From contig QHSU01000074.1 in the NCBI GenBank assembly GCA_003220535.1, positions 16,247-80,246 of the forward strand: 64,000 nt of DNA. Direction: 5' to 3'. The notes under the pieces were generated by a model that searched no databases, was not told the DNA's origin, and was given only the letters and a program-made list of their open reading frames with translations. Source of the stretch: Candidatus Rokuibacteriota bacterium (GTDB lineage: Bacteria > Methylomirabilota > Methylomirabilia > Rokubacteriales > CSP1-6). Position 1 is the first letter of the stretch, and each line of letters begins with the position of its first letter. The translations under genes and the position numbers were made by a program. Below are positions 9,121 through 19,422 of the stretch, in pieces.

Positions 9121-9447
9121 TCAGAGCCCGGGCCCTCGCTGGTCGAGCGCGAACCGCAGGGCGCGCTCGACCTCCGCGAGCTTCTCGGTGGACAGCGGAC
9201 CGATCGGCTGGGTCAGCGACTGTCGCGGGATCGTCGTGATCGTGTCCAGGCTGACGACGCAGGCCTTCGGCAGCCCGTCGTCGGACCCCAGCGAAACCTC
9301 GGTCGGGATTCGACGGATCCGCGTGGTCACCGGCGCGACGGTGACGAGCTGACGGATGACGTACGCCTCGTTACGGGACAGCACGACCACCGGGCGCCGG
9401 CCCGCGGGTGCGGGCAGGTCAGCCCACCAGATTTCACCCCGTCGCAT
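9121..9447 (-). CDS. MazF/PemK-type endoribonuclease toxin
   Basis: This 108-residue protein starts with the family signature MRRGEIWWADLP and contains RRPVVVLSRNEA and a VVSLDTITTIPR segment that matches the MazF beta-barrel. MazF toxins cleave mRNA at short motifs and block growth until the antitoxin neutralises them. Its ATG directly follows the TAG of the upstream antitoxin gene (bases 9450-9448 then 9447), so the two are co-translated. The basic and Ser/Thr residues expected in the barrel are present, and there is no sign of inactivation. Confidence 0.88.
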   Translation of the reverse strand: MRRGEIWWADLPAPAGRRPVVVLSRNEAYVIRQLVTVAPVTTRIRRIPTEVSLGSDDGLPKACVVSLDTITTIPRQSLTQPIGPLSTEKLAEVERALRFALDQRGPGL

Positions 9448-9705
9448 CTACCAGTCGTCGCCGGACAAGAGCCGGACGGCAGCGGCTTCCGCCGCTTTCA
9501 CCTCTCGCTGACTCTCGGGCCGCCGTCGATATCCGGCCTCGTACTCGCGGACGAGCGCGACCTGGGCCTGATCGTGCAGCCAGTGGCGAAGAGCCTCCTG
9601 CATGACGGCGCTCCGGCTCTTACCGCGGATCTTTCGAATCTTCTCGATCGCGCGGTAGAGATCGTCCGGGATGCTCACGGCCACCTTGGTCGCGACCTTC
9701 GCCAT
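9448..9705 (-). CDS. Ribbon-helix-helix antitoxin partner of the MazF-type toxin
   Basis: This 85-residue protein opens with MAKVATKVAVSIPDDLYRAI, a ribbon-helix-helix DNA-binding N-terminus, followed by the KSRSAVMQEALRHWL helices. The C-terminal half is the acidic, Ala/Arg-rich tail that would wrap the toxin. I chose ATG 9705 because GGGAGG lies 6 nt upstream; an earlier ATG at 9738 would add 11 residues but lacks a ribosome site. RHH antitoxins usually repress their own operon, and an operator-like repeat overlaps the promoter just upstream. Confidence 0.85.
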   Translation of the reverse strand: MAKVATKVAVSIPDDLYRAIEKIRKIRGKSRSAVMQEALRHWLHDQAQVALVREYEAGYRRRPESQREVKAAEAAAVRLLSGDDW

Positions 9706-9730
9706 CGGGATCCTCCCACCGGGCTCCAGA

Positions 9731-9769
9731 GTATGCATGAAGTATAACCATAGTCATACCGGCGAGCAA
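9731..9769 (-). promoter_or_regulatory. Toxin-antitoxin promoter with overlapping inverted-repeat operator
   Basis: Read on the minus strand, TTGCTC (9769-9764), a 17-nt spacer and TATACT (9746-9741) form a good sigma-70 promoter about 36 nt before the antitoxin ATG. The -10 region lies inside an inverted repeat bounded by GTATG (9731-9735) and CATAC (9755-9759) on the plus strand. This is the expected position for autorepression by the RHH antitoxin. The stretch is visibly AT-rich for this genome. Confidence 0.6.
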
Positions 9770-9872
9770 GCGCCTCCGTCGGCGGGCCGGCGGCGGCCGT
9801 GCCACATTCGGGAAACTTCAGCGAACCCGAGGGGGGGTGGTACGATCAACCGCACGTCAGGAAAGGAGTTCC

Positions 9873-11527
<1,655 letters not shown>

Positions 11528-11528
<1 letters not shown>

Positions 11529-13690
11529 TGGCGACAGTCGTCTCGACGGACGAAAAGCCTCGTCGGCGCCGCAAGCGCGGGAGCGACCGTTGGCTCAGCG
11601 AGGTCAAGGGCATCATGGCGCTCCTCGCCGCGGGCTTCGGTCTCGTCGCGCTCGCGACCTTCGATCCGACCCTGACGCCCGCCGCGCAGCAAGGCCCGAC
11701 CGGCCCCATCGGCGTCTGGCTCGGCTGGGCGACCTTCCAGTCCCTCGGCTACGCCGGCTTTCTCCTGCCGCTCGTGCTCGGCGCCTGGGGCGCGTCGGCG
11801 TTTCTGCGACCGATCGCCGTGCGTGGCTGGGTACCGATCGTCGGGCTCGCCGCGCTGCTCGTGAGCGCCGCCGGGCTGCTCACGCAGGCCATGGGCGTCC
11901 GCAGCGGCGCCACCGGCGGCGGCATCATTGGATACGCGACCAGCGCGGCGCTCCGCGCCGGGTTCGGCAACGTCGGCGCCTGGCTCACGCTGATCGCCGC
12001 GGTCCCGATCGGCGTGCTCTGCGTGACGCGCGTCTCGTACGCCGCCGTGGTGCGCATCACGACGGTGCGACTCGCGAGGCTCCGCCGTCGCAGGGCCTCC
12101 TCCGTGCAGGCGCCGCGAGTGGCCCTGGAGCCGGTGTCCGCTGCCGACCCCCTGGCCACGGCCGAGCTCGAGGTCGTCGCGCCGCCGCTCGTCGTCGAGC
12201 CCTCGCGCCCGCGCGGGCGCCTGGCCGAGCAGGGGCTCGCATGGCAGGAGACCTTCGACTTCGGCCGGGGCGGCGCCGAGTCCTTCCAGCTGCCGCCGGT
12301 GGGGCTCCTCAAGGTCCCCGCCGCATCCGAGCTGAAGCGAACGCGCGAGGAGCTGCAGGAGAACGCCGAGACGATCCGCCGCAAGCTCCAGGACTTCGAG
12401 GTCGAGGGACGGATCGTCCAGGTGAGCCCGGGCCCCATCATCACCTCGTACGAGTTCGAGCCCGCGCCCGGGATCAAGATCAGCCAGGTCGTGAACCTCG
12501 GCGACGACCTGGCGCTCGCGCTGAAATCGGCCTCCGTGCGGATCGTCGGGCCGATTCCGGGCCGCGGCACCGTCGCGATCGAGGTGCCGAACGACGAGGC
12601 GGTCACCGTGTACCTGCGCGAGATCTTCGTCTCCGCGGAATTCGCCGAGTCGAAGGGGAAGCTGCCGCTGGCGCTCGGCAAGGACGTGACCGGCACGCCG
12701 ATCGTCTCCGACCTGACGGCGATGCCCCATCTGCTCGTCGCCGGCGCCACCGGCAGCGGCAAGTCGGTGGGCCTCAACTCCATGATCTGCTCGATCCTCT
12801 ACAAGGCGACGCCCGCCGACGTGCGGTTCCTCCTGATCGACCCCAAGCGCCTCGAGCTCAGCGTGTACGAGGGCATTCCGCACCTGCTGGCGCCGGTGGT
12901 CACCGACTCGAAGGAAGCGGCGGCGCGCCTGCGCTGGATCGTCGGCAAGATGGACGAGCGGTACAAGCTCTTGCAGACCAAGCAGGTCCGGTCCATCGAG
13001 GGCTACAACAAGGCCGTCGGCCCGGAGGAGCACCTGCCCTACTGGGTCGTCGTCGTAGACGAGCTGGCCGATCTCATGGTGGTGTCGGCGGGCGAGGTCC
13101 AGACCTCGCTGGTGCGTCTGGCCCAGATCGCACGGGCGGTCGGGATCCACCTGATCATCGCGACCCAGCGGCCGTCGGTCGACGTCGTGACCGGGTTGAT
13201 CAAGGCGAATTTTCCGACGCGGATCGCGTTCCAGGTTGCGTCGAAGGTGGATTCGCGGACCGTTCTGGACGGGAACGGGGCGGAACAGTTGCTGGGCCGC
13301 GGCGATATGATCTTCGTCCCGCCCGGGGCGAACAAGCAGGTGCGCGTGCACGGCTCGTGGGTCGGCGACGACGAAGTCCGGGCGGTCTGCGATTTCCTCC
13401 GCCGCCAGGGCACCGCCGTCTACGAGGAGGTCGTGCTGGCGACCGAGGAGGAGGTCGCCGAGGGTAACGCCGCCGAGCGCGACGATCTCTTCTGGGACGC
13501 CGTGCACCTGGTGATCGGCCAGCGCCAGGCCTCGATCTCGTTCCTGCAGCGGCGCATGCGCCTGGGCTATCCGAAGGCCGCGCGTTTCATCGACATGATG
13601 GAGCAGGACCGCGTCATCGGCCCGGGCGACGGCGCCAAACCCCGCGAAGTCCTCGTCGGCCCCGAGTATCTCGCCAAGCGCGGGAAGTAG
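11528..13690 (+). CDS. ftsK: DNA translocase FtsK/SpoIIIE
   Basis: FtsK pumps chromosomal DNA through the division septum. This 720-residue form has an N-terminal domain with about four membrane segments (between residues 20 and 190), a moderately short linker, and a motor domain. The Walker A motif GATGSGKS lies near residue 406 and Walker B at VVVVDELADLM. The C-terminal gamma winged helix (QRRMRLGYPKAARFIDMME) recognises the polar KOPS sequences. ATG 11528 follows GGAGG by 4 nt and overlaps the RNase J stop by one base. The short linker is typical outside gammaproteobacteria. Confidence 0.96.
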
Positions 13691-13710
13691 CCGACCGAGG
13701 CCCCCGGGCG

Positions 13711-14238
13711 ATGATGCGGCAAAGGCTCGCGCTTTTGGGGGCCCTCATCCTTGGTCTCCTCAGCGGGCTCGGAGCTGGCGCAGCCGCCGCCGACGAAACG
13801 AGCGAGGCGCTTCGCCCCTGCACACGCGCGGATCTCATCGGCACGTGGGCGGTCATCCGCTTCGGGACGGCGCCCTCGGTGCGGGTCGACCCCGCGGACC
13901 CGTACTTTCACCCGCACCAGCGCTACGTCTTTCACACGAACGCGAGCATGCGCCACCTGACCTCGACCACGCCGGTCACGCGGCAGGACCACCGCGCGAT
14001 GCTGGCGGCGGCCCCCACGAGCACCTGGGCGGTCGACGACCGCGGTCGGCTTCTCGTACAGAAGGCCGGCGGTTCCCGGCCGCAGGTGGACGTCTGCCAG
14101 GTCTTCGTGATGAAGGTCAACGACCCGCGGAGCTCGGTCCCGGCGTTGCCCGGCGATCTCCTGCTGACCCACTACGACGAAGACAAAAACCCGATCGCGC
14201 GCCGTCTGCTGAGGAAGCTGGCCGAGTTCCGCGAGTGA
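13711..14238 (+). CDS. Hypothetical secreted protein
   Basis: I do not recognise this 175-residue protein. It has a clear signal peptide (hydrophobic residues about 6-27 ending AAAADE), then a soluble domain with two Cys (RPCTRAD near residue 37 and VDVCQVF near residue 130) that could form a disulfide. The motif LIGTWAVIRFG resembles the start of lipocalin-like or META-type small beta-barrels. It lies 20 bp after ftsK in the same direction and may be read from the same transcript. It is probably periplasmic. Confidence 0.7.
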   Translation: MMRQRLALLGALILGLLSGLGAGAAAADETSEALRPCTRADLIGTWAVIRFGTAPSVRVDPADPYFHPHQRYVFHTNASMRHLTSTTPVTRQDHRAMLAAAPTSTWAVDDRGRLLVQKAGGSRPQVDVCQVFVMKVNDPRSSVPALPGDLLLTHYDEDKNPIARRLLRKLAEFRE

Positions 14239-14260
14239 CGGCGCGGGCGCGGTGGTCGGC

Positions 14261-14380
14261 TCAGCGTTCGCCGCGAGGCTTCGTGGGCCAGACGAGCTCG
14301 AGCACCCCGAGGATCAAGAATCCGCAGGCACCGAGGGTCGCGAGCAGGATCCCGACCTCTTCGGAGAGCCACAGCTCCAC
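14261..14380 (-). CDS. Small single-span membrane protein (39 aa)
   Basis: A GTG at 14380 opens a 39-codon frame ending at TGA 14263-14261. The peptide begins VELWLSEEVGILLATLG, carries one strongly hydrophobic segment and ends with the positively charged WPTKPRGER. The acidic N-terminus, single transmembrane helix and basic C-terminus are typical of real small membrane proteins, and the frame fits exactly in the gap between two longer genes. No good ribosome site is visible, and the upstream bases are AT-rich (TTTAAATCG). Function unknown. Confidence 0.4.
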   Translation of the reverse strand: MELWLSEEVGILLATLGACGFLILGVLELVWPTKPRGER

Positions 14381-14429
14381 GTAAACGATTTAAACGGAGG
14401 GGCGCCCCGGCCACCAAGAAAATAGACGC

Positions 14430-15830
14430 CTAGAACCGGATCCGGACGCGATAGGCGATCTTGGCTGCCCCTTCCTTCGGCACCGCGATCTGGTACTTCA
14501 GCGTGTGGGCCTCGATCTTCTCGTACGAGTGGTTCGAGGCCAGGACCTGCCAGTCACCGGGCACGGGCTCGATGACGGTGACGGTCTGGGCCTGGCTCTT
14601 GTGGTTCCGGAGGCTGATCTCCCACTCGACCTCGTAGAGGTTCGAGGCGACCTTCTTGAAATCCTTCTGCGTGCGCTCGCCGACCAGGTCGAAGGCGTTG
14701 CCCATCTTGATCTTCACGCGCTCGTCCTTGGGGATCCAGTCCTCGCCGATGAACTGCTGGCTGCCCGAGCCGTCGGCCTTGTAGACGCGGATCTTGCCCT
14801 TCGGCAGCGGCAGGCCCAGGCGGTTTTCCCGGCTGTTCTTGACCTCGAGGTAGACCCCGACCTTCTGGTTCGAGACCGGCACGCCGTACGCATTGCGGTA
14901 GTAGTCCTGCGCGCCGTAGTAGATGAGGTCTTTCGCGATCGGCACCTCGGTCGCCGCCAGGAGCGACAGCTGCTTGGTCTGGTTATCCTTGATCGTCGTG
15001 CGGCCATCGAGCGTGTAGAGGTGATACTCGAAGAACCCCTCGGATTTGAAGTCGCGGCTCGCGTCCGCCATCGACTGCGCCTTGGCCGCCACCTCGAGCA
15101 ACCGCCCGTCGCGCCGCGGCTCCGGCGCCCGGTTCACGTCGCCGGCGACGAGCTTCAGCGCGGCGTTGCCGTACGTGGCCCCGCTCTTGTTGTCGATCGT
15201 CACCCAGCCCGTCAGGTCGGAGAGCGTGTCGGCGGCGTTGAGCACCATGACGTAGTCGGCCTTCCACGTGATCCCGCCCGTGAGATACGACGCCTCGACG
15301 CGCTGGGGCCGCGCGGTCTGATTGCGCAGGAGCCAGACGAGCGTCGGCTTGGCCACGAGGTTGTCGGGCAGCGCGGGCAAGACGAGTCGGCCGTAGTGCC
15401 CCATGTGGATCTGGCCGTTGATCTCGAAGACCGGCCCGTTGGTCGAGAGCAGCGTGGCCTCGTGAAAGGTGCCGTCGGTCTGGTAGAGGCGGACCTTCCG
15501 ACCGACGTACTTCTCCATCAGCTTCTGGCTCGTCAGCAGATCGTACTCATAGTTCTGCTCGAGGATCTTGAGCCCGGGCGCATCGGTGAGCGACTTGAGG
15601 TGCACCGTCGTCGGATCGATCTGCGCGGCCACGTCCATGAACTGCACCTCGCTCACCCCGGCGGGCAGGCGTGTCTCGCGCAGGTCCTTCACGAGCCCGA
15701 GGTTCCCGTTGTAGATCGTCACCATGACTTCACGCTGGTCGTCGTGGGTGACGCTCAGGGGCGCCGCGGCGGCGGGCCCTTCGGCGCCGAGCACGAGACT
15801 CAGGGTCAAGGCGATCAGCGGCTTGTTCAT
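14430..15830 (-). CDS. DUF4139 domain-containing secreted protein
   Basis: The 466-residue product has a signal peptide (MNKPLIALTLSLVLG to about residue 23) and then a long beta-rich protein of the DUF4139 type. The recognisable parts are the early VTIYNGNLGLVKD strand, the central ITWKADYVMVL segment and the late VYLEVKNSRENRLGLPLP region. The family is secreted or periplasmic and of unknown function. ATG 15830 is preceded by GGGAGGA. A sigma-E-like promoter about 45 bp upstream matches the one before the neighbouring ECF sigma gene, so this protein is probably a target of that sigma factor and part of an envelope response. Confidence 0.85.
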   Translation of the reverse strand: MNKPLIALTLSLVLGAEGPAAAAPLSVTHDDQREVMVTIYNGNLGLVKDLRETRLPAGVSEVQFMDVAAQIDPTTVHLKSLTDAPGLKILEQNYEYDLLTSQKLMEKYVGRKVRLYQTDGTFHEATLLSTNGPVFEINGQIHMGHYGRLVLPALPDNLVAKPTLVWLLRNQTARPQRVEASYLTGGITWKADYVMVLNAADTLSDLTGWVTIDNKSGATYGNAALKLVAGDVNRAPEPRRDGRLLEVAAKAQSMADASRDFKSEGFFEYHLYTLDGRTTIKDNQTKQLSLLAATEVPIAKDLIYYGAQDYYRNAYGVPVSNQKVGVYLEVKNSRENRLGLPLPKGKIRVYKADGSGSQQFIGEDWIPKDERVKIKMGNAFDLVGERTQKDFKKVASNLYEVEWEISLRNHKSQAQTVTVIEPVPGDWQVLASNHSYEKIEAHTLKYQIAVPKEGAAKIAYRVRIRF

Positions 15831-15873
15831 GAGGTAGTTCCTCCCGGTCGTCCGGATTTGGCGACCTGCCGAG

Positions 15874-15901
15874 TTAGACCGGAGAGGGTGCCCGAAGTTC
15901 C
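15874..15901 (-). promoter_or_regulatory. ECF (sigma-E-like) promoter of the DUF4139 gene
   Basis: On the minus strand GGAAC (15901-15897) is followed by 18 nt and TCTAA (15878-15874). The extended -35 reads GGAACTT, the classic sigma-E box. Spacing and both boxes are the same as in front of the ECF sigma gene at 17.57-17.60 kb. The expected mRNA leader is about 37 nt and contains the ribosome site. Confidence 0.7.
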
Positions 15902-15925
15902 CCGGGGCGCGTCCGGGGACGGCGA

Positions 15926-17008
15926 TCAGCGGCCGATTCGTACGACGACGCGGGCCTGCGCGGGGAGCGCGGTGGGTTCTCGGGTCGGTTGCCAGCGCCC
16001 GAGACGGGCGAGCTCCCGCGCGAACTCCGCGTACGCCTCGCGGGGGATCGTGAGCTCGATGATCGGCCCCTCGGGCCCGTCGAGGCGCCGGTCCTCGACG
16101 CCACCGACCCGTGCTACCAGCTCGGCGAGGCGTCCGAGCGCCGCGTCGCGGTCGCTCACCGCCAGCCGACCCGAGACGTCGGGGGGCGCGAACGACGTCG
16201 CCGTCGACGAGCCGGTCGTGGGCCGCCGCGCTTGCGGGTCGATCCGCGACTGGGGAGCCGGCGCGAGCTGGCGTCGGGCGCTCTCCTTGTCGGCTCCCGG
16301 CTCGCGCTCGGCCGGCGCCTGTGGGGCCTGGAGCTTGCCGACGATCTGGGATTCCGCCGGAGGCGCCGGACGGCTTTCCTCCTTCTGTCCCACGAAATCC
16401 CGGGAGGCGTCCTTGAGACCGGCGGCGCGCTGCTGCGCTTCGTCTCGGGGGGCCGCCGCCGCCGCCTTTTTCTCGATGTCGTCGTTCTTCCCCGGCGTCT
16501 GGTGCTTCGCTGGCTGCCGGTCCTTTTCCGGCGCCGGGCTCGGGGTCGAAGGCTGCGGACTCGGTGTCGAAAGCTCGGGGCGTGGCGTCGAAGGCGGCGA
16601 CGCGACGCCGCGCGGCGCCTCGGTCGCCACCGGCGGACTCGGCTCCAGACGGGCCGCCTGCTGGAGCTCGGGTGTGGCGCGGAAGACGTAGACGACGCCG
16701 ACTGCGACGAGCACGACCGCCGCGGCTTCGATCGGGAGCTTCAGGGGCCAGGGGAGGAACAGCGAGCGCAGCAGGCGCCGAGGCCAAGGTACTGGTCGCG
16801 CGGCGGCGAGCACCCGATCCACGAAGCCCGCCGGGGCGCGGGCCGGCTCGACCGCGCGCAGCAGCGCGACGGTGTCCTTGAACCGCTGGAGCTCCCGGCG
16901 GCAGTCGGCGCACGTCGCCAGGTGGGCGTCGAAGGCGCCGCGCTCGTCGGCGCCGAGTGTCTCGTCGACCAGCGCGGAGAACAGGTCGCGCGCGTCGTGG
17001 CAAGTCAT
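15926..17008 (-). CDS. Zinc-finger anti-sigma factor, membrane-anchored
   Basis: This 360-residue protein starts with a zf-HC2 domain (CH at residues 3-4; H29, C33 and C36 in HLATCADC) that would clamp the sigma factor in the cytoplasm. One membrane segment follows at about residues 92-110. After it comes a long low-complexity Pro/Ser/Glu/Lys-rich periplasmic region and a folded C-terminal domain from about residue 285 (IIELTIPREAYAEFAREL). The last part resembles the DUF4349-type sensor found in other anti-sigma proteins. It overlaps the sigma gene by 4 nt (ATGA). It should hold the sigma factor until an envelope signal releases it. Confidence 0.87.
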   Translation of the reverse strand: MTCHDARDLFSALVDETLGADERGAFDAHLATCADCRRELQRFKDTVALLRAVEPARAPAGFVDRVLAAARPVPWPRRLLRSLFLPWPLKLPIEAAAVVLVAVGVVYVFRATPELQQAARLEPSPPVATEAPRGVASPPSTPRPELSTPSPQPSTPSPAPEKDRQPAKHQTPGKNDDIEKKAAAAAPRDEAQQRAAGLKDASRDFVGQKEESRPAPPAESQIVGKLQAPQAPAEREPGADKESARRQLAPAPQSRIDPQARRPTTGSSTATSFAPPDVSGRLAVSDRDAALGRLAELVARVGGVEDRRLDGPEGPIIELTIPREAYAEFARELARLGRWQPTREPTALPAQARVVVRIGR

Positions 17009-17565
17009 GGTAGGAGGAACCGCTCGAGCTTCTCCTTCAGGTCCATGCGCGCCCGGTGGAGCCTCGACCGCACGGTGCCGAGCTCCAGCTCGAGCGCCGC
17101 GGCGATCTCCTCGTACGAGAGGCCCTCGAGATCACGGAGCACAACGACGATCCGCCGCTCTTCGCTGAGCTCGGCGATCGCGCGGTGCAGCGCCGCCTCC
17201 AGCTCGCTCCTCTCGAGCTCGTCGGCGGGACCGGCTCGGCTCGACGCCAGCCGCGTCAGCGTCTCCTCGCCCTCGCGCACCAGGCGTCGCTCGCCCGACG
17301 CCAGCCGGTTCAGGCAGAGGCGCGACGCGATCGCGTAGAGCCACGTCGAGAGCTTCGCGTCGCCGCGGAACTCGGCGATGGCTCGGTGGACACGGAGAAA
17401 GACCTCCTGCGCGAGCTCTTCGGCTTCCGCGCGGCTGCCCAGCATCCTGAGCGCCACGCCGAAGACGCGATGCTGGTAGGCGATCACCAGCTCCTCGAAG
17501 GCTCGAGGCTCGCCCCGCCGGAGCCGGTCCACCAGGTGTGCCTCATCGCCCGTCCGCCCTTCCAT
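17005..17565 (-). CDS. ECF RNA polymerase sigma factor (RpoE-like)
   Basis: The product is 186 residues. Region 2 is seen at about residues 22-90 (YQHRVFGVALRMLG, EELAQEVFLRVH, FRGDAKLSTWLYAIA) and region 4 at about residues 128-180 (LSEERRIVVVLRDLEGLSYE, EIAAALELELGTVRSRLHRA). It is co-transcribed with its anti-sigma partner. A GGAAC-N18-TCTAA promoter lies directly upstream, so it is probably autoregulated. The -10 box ends only 4 nt before the ATG, which would make this mRNA leaderless unless translation begins further inside. Confidence 0.93.
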   Translation of the reverse strand: MEGRTGDEAHLVDRLRRGEPRAFEELVIAYQHRVFGVALRMLGSRAEAEELAQEVFLRVHRAIAEFRGDAKLSTWLYAIASRLCLNRLASGERRLVREGEETLTRLASSRAGPADELERSELEAALHRAIAELSEERRIVVVLRDLEGLSYEEIAAALELELGTVRSRLHRARMDLKEKLERFLLP

Positions 17566-17569
17566 CCGG

Positions 17570-17597
17570 TTAGACCATACCGCCCGCCCCGGGTTCC
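17570..17597 (-). promoter_or_regulatory. ECF (sigma-E-like) autoregulatory promoter of the sigma gene
   Basis: On the minus strand GGAAC (17597-17593), 18 nt, then TCTAA (17574-17570), followed after 4 nt by the ATG of the sigma gene. It is the same motif and spacing as at 15874-15901. Confidence 0.65.
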
Positions 17598-17709
17598 CCG
17601 ACGGCTAAATTCGCGATCGCCGCCCGTGGCGGCGCGTTGCGCAGGCGACTGGGCGGGCCCATACTGCCGGCAACCGCTGCGCCGTCGTCGCAGCCGCGAA
17701 AGGACGCGC

Positions 17710-18069
17710 ATGCTCAGCGAGGAAGGGGCGCGCGAGCTCGCCAGTCACTGGGTGCAGGCGTGGAACTCGCACGATCTCGACGCGATCATGGCGCACTACG
17801 ACGACAACGTCGTGCTGGTCTCACCGGTCGCCGCCAGGATCCTCGACGATCTTTCCGGCATGGTGTCCGGCAAGCCAGCACTCCGGTCCTACTTCAAGCG
17901 GGCGCTCGACGTGTATCCCAACCTGACGTTCGAGCTCCTGGACGTCATGTGGGGGCTCCGGAGCGTCGTCCTCTACTACGTCAACCAGAAGGGGTCGCGA
18001 ACCGGCGAATACATGGAGCTGGGGCCGACGGGCAAAGTTTCCCGGGTGGTCGCGAACTACAGCGGCTGA
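17710..18069 (+). CDS. SnoaL-like / NTF2-fold protein
   Basis: This 119-residue protein has the opening helix and strand pattern of SnoaL-type NTF2 folds: WVQAWNSHDLDAIMAHYDDN, then a Gly-rich turn, and a C-terminal sheet ending GKVSRVVANYSG. Members act as small isomerases, hydrolases or ligand-binding domains. Without substrate context the role is unknown. ATG 17710 follows AAAGGA. It is divergent from the ECF sigma gene, but no sigma-E-like box points towards it. Confidence 0.75.
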   Translation: MLSEEGARELASHWVQAWNSHDLDAIMAHYDDNVVLVSPVAARILDDLSGMVSGKPALRSYFKRALDVYPNLTFELLDVMWGLRSVVLYYVNQKGSRTGEYMELGPTGKVSRVVANYSG

Positions 18070-18170
18070 GCTCCCGACCGGCGTGCGCTCGCGCGAGAGT
18101 CGTGGTGCATCATCCAGAAGGGTCCTCGGCGATCCGTCCATTCACGCGGGGATCGAGAAGGCGTGAGGAA

Positions 18171-18884
18171 GTGATCGGGAGGCGTTCGGACGACGGGACG
18201 GAGACGACGGGCGAGCCGCGGATCGTGCCGACGCGGGAGGGGTACGATCTCTGGTCGCAAGTCTACGACGACGAGGACAACCCCCTGATCACGCTCGAGA
18301 CCGCCTTGGTCGAGCGCCTTCTCGGGGACGTGCGGGGCCTGACCATCGCTGACCTTGGGTGCGGGACCGGTCGCCACGCCCTCGCGATGGCGAGGGCGGG
18401 AGGGAGCGTCGTGGCCCTGGACTTCTCGGCCGGCATGCTGGCGAAGGCCCGCGCCAAGCCCGGCGGGACCGCCGTGCGGTTCGTACGGCACGATCTCACG
18501 AACGGGTTGCCCTTCGCGTCGCGGTCGGTGGATCGGGTCACCTGCTGTCTCGTGCTCGAGCACGTCGTCGATCTCGATGGCGCCCTGGCGGAGATGTCGC
18601 GGATCTGTCGTGCCGGCGGCTTCGTCCTCGTCTCCGACCTCCACCCGACGATGCGGCTCCTGGGAAGGCAAGCGCAATTCACCGACCCGGCGACCGGGCG
18701 CAAGATCCGGCCCGCGGCCGCGCGGCATCAACTCTCGGACTACGTGGTCGCCGCGACGCGGGCGGGGCTCTCCATCGACCACATGAGCGAGCACGTCGTG
18801 GACGAGGCGCTCGCCGCACGGTCGCCCCGCGCCCGGAAATACCTGTGTTGGCCGCTGCTCCTGCTGCTGCGGCTTCGCCCATGA
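18171..18884 (+). CDS. Class I SAM-dependent methyltransferase
   Basis: This 237-residue protein has SAM-binding motif I IADLGCGTGRHAL near residue 62, an acidic VALDFS strand end and the post-motif VTCCLVLEHVVDL typical of the Methyltransf_11 group. Substrate unknown. I chose GTG 18171 behind GAGGAA; the exact start is uncertain because the frame stays open upstream. The gene overlaps the next one by 4 nt (ATGA), so the two are translationally coupled. Confidence 0.82.
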   Translation: MIGRRSDDGTETTGEPRIVPTREGYDLWSQVYDDEDNPLITLETALVERLLGDVRGLTIADLGCGTGRHALAMARAGGSVVALDFSAGMLAKARAKPGGTAVRFVRHDLTNGLPFASRSVDRVTCCLVLEHVVDLDGALAEMSRICRAGGFVLVSDLHPTMRLLGRQAQFTDPATGRKIRPAAARHQLSDYVVAATRAGLSIDHMSEHVVDEALAARSPRARKYLCWPLLLLLRLRP

Positions 18885-19318
18885 TCTTCGACCTCGTGGC
18901 GCTCTTGTGCACGGGGGTCTTCGCCGGCGCGGCCATCTACGTCACGCTGGTCGAGCACCCCGCCCGCGTCGAGTGCGGGACCGCCCTGGCCGTCGCCCAG
19001 TTCCGGCCGAGCTACCGACGGGCGGCCGTCATGCAGGCCACGCTCGCCGCCGCGGGATGCCTGGCGGCCATCGGGGCCTGGGCCCATGGGCGAGGCGCCG
19101 TGGTGCTCGTCGCCGGGCTGCTGCTCGGTGCGCTGATTCCATTGACGCTGGCGGTGATCCGGCCGACGACCGAGCGTCTGCTGGATCCGGCGCTGGGCCC
19201 CGATTCGGCCGAAGCCGCCGCGCTGCTGGCGCGCTGGGGCGACCTCCACGCCGTCCGCAGCGTCGCCGGCGGCATCGCGTTCGTCCTGCTCGGACTCGAC
19301 CTGATTCGAGCTCTCTGA
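18881..19318 (+). CDS. DUF1772-type integral membrane protein
   Basis: The 145-residue product has four predicted membrane helices, the first being LVALLCTGVFAGAAIYVTLV followed by EHPARV, and the second beginning MQATLAAAGCLAAIGAW. This pattern, with E-H-P after helix 1 and a polar loop around RWGDLHAVRS before the last helix, fits the DUF1772 (anthrone oxygenase-like) family. Function in bacteria is unknown. Its ATG overlaps the methyltransferase stop. Confidence 0.72.
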   Translation: MIFDLVALLCTGVFAGAAIYVTLVEHPARVECGTALAVAQFRPSYRRAAVMQATLAAAGCLAAIGAWAHGRGAVVLVAGLLLGALIPLTLAVIRPTTERLLDPALGPDSAEAAALLARWGDLHAVRSVAGGIAFVLLGLDLIRAL

Positions 19319-19422
19319 GCCGCCGGCCTGCGCGATCGACCCTCGCGGCCCGTCGGTCGCGCGGACGCCGAGGACGGCGAGCGTGTCCGCCGCCGTCGGA
19401 GCATCGATCGGGTTACGGTAAA

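Noticed and set aside
14505..16691. A 728-residue plus-strand frame across the DUF4139 and anti-sigma genes
   Set aside because: Antisense shadow of two real genes; composition typical of GC-rich artefact frames.
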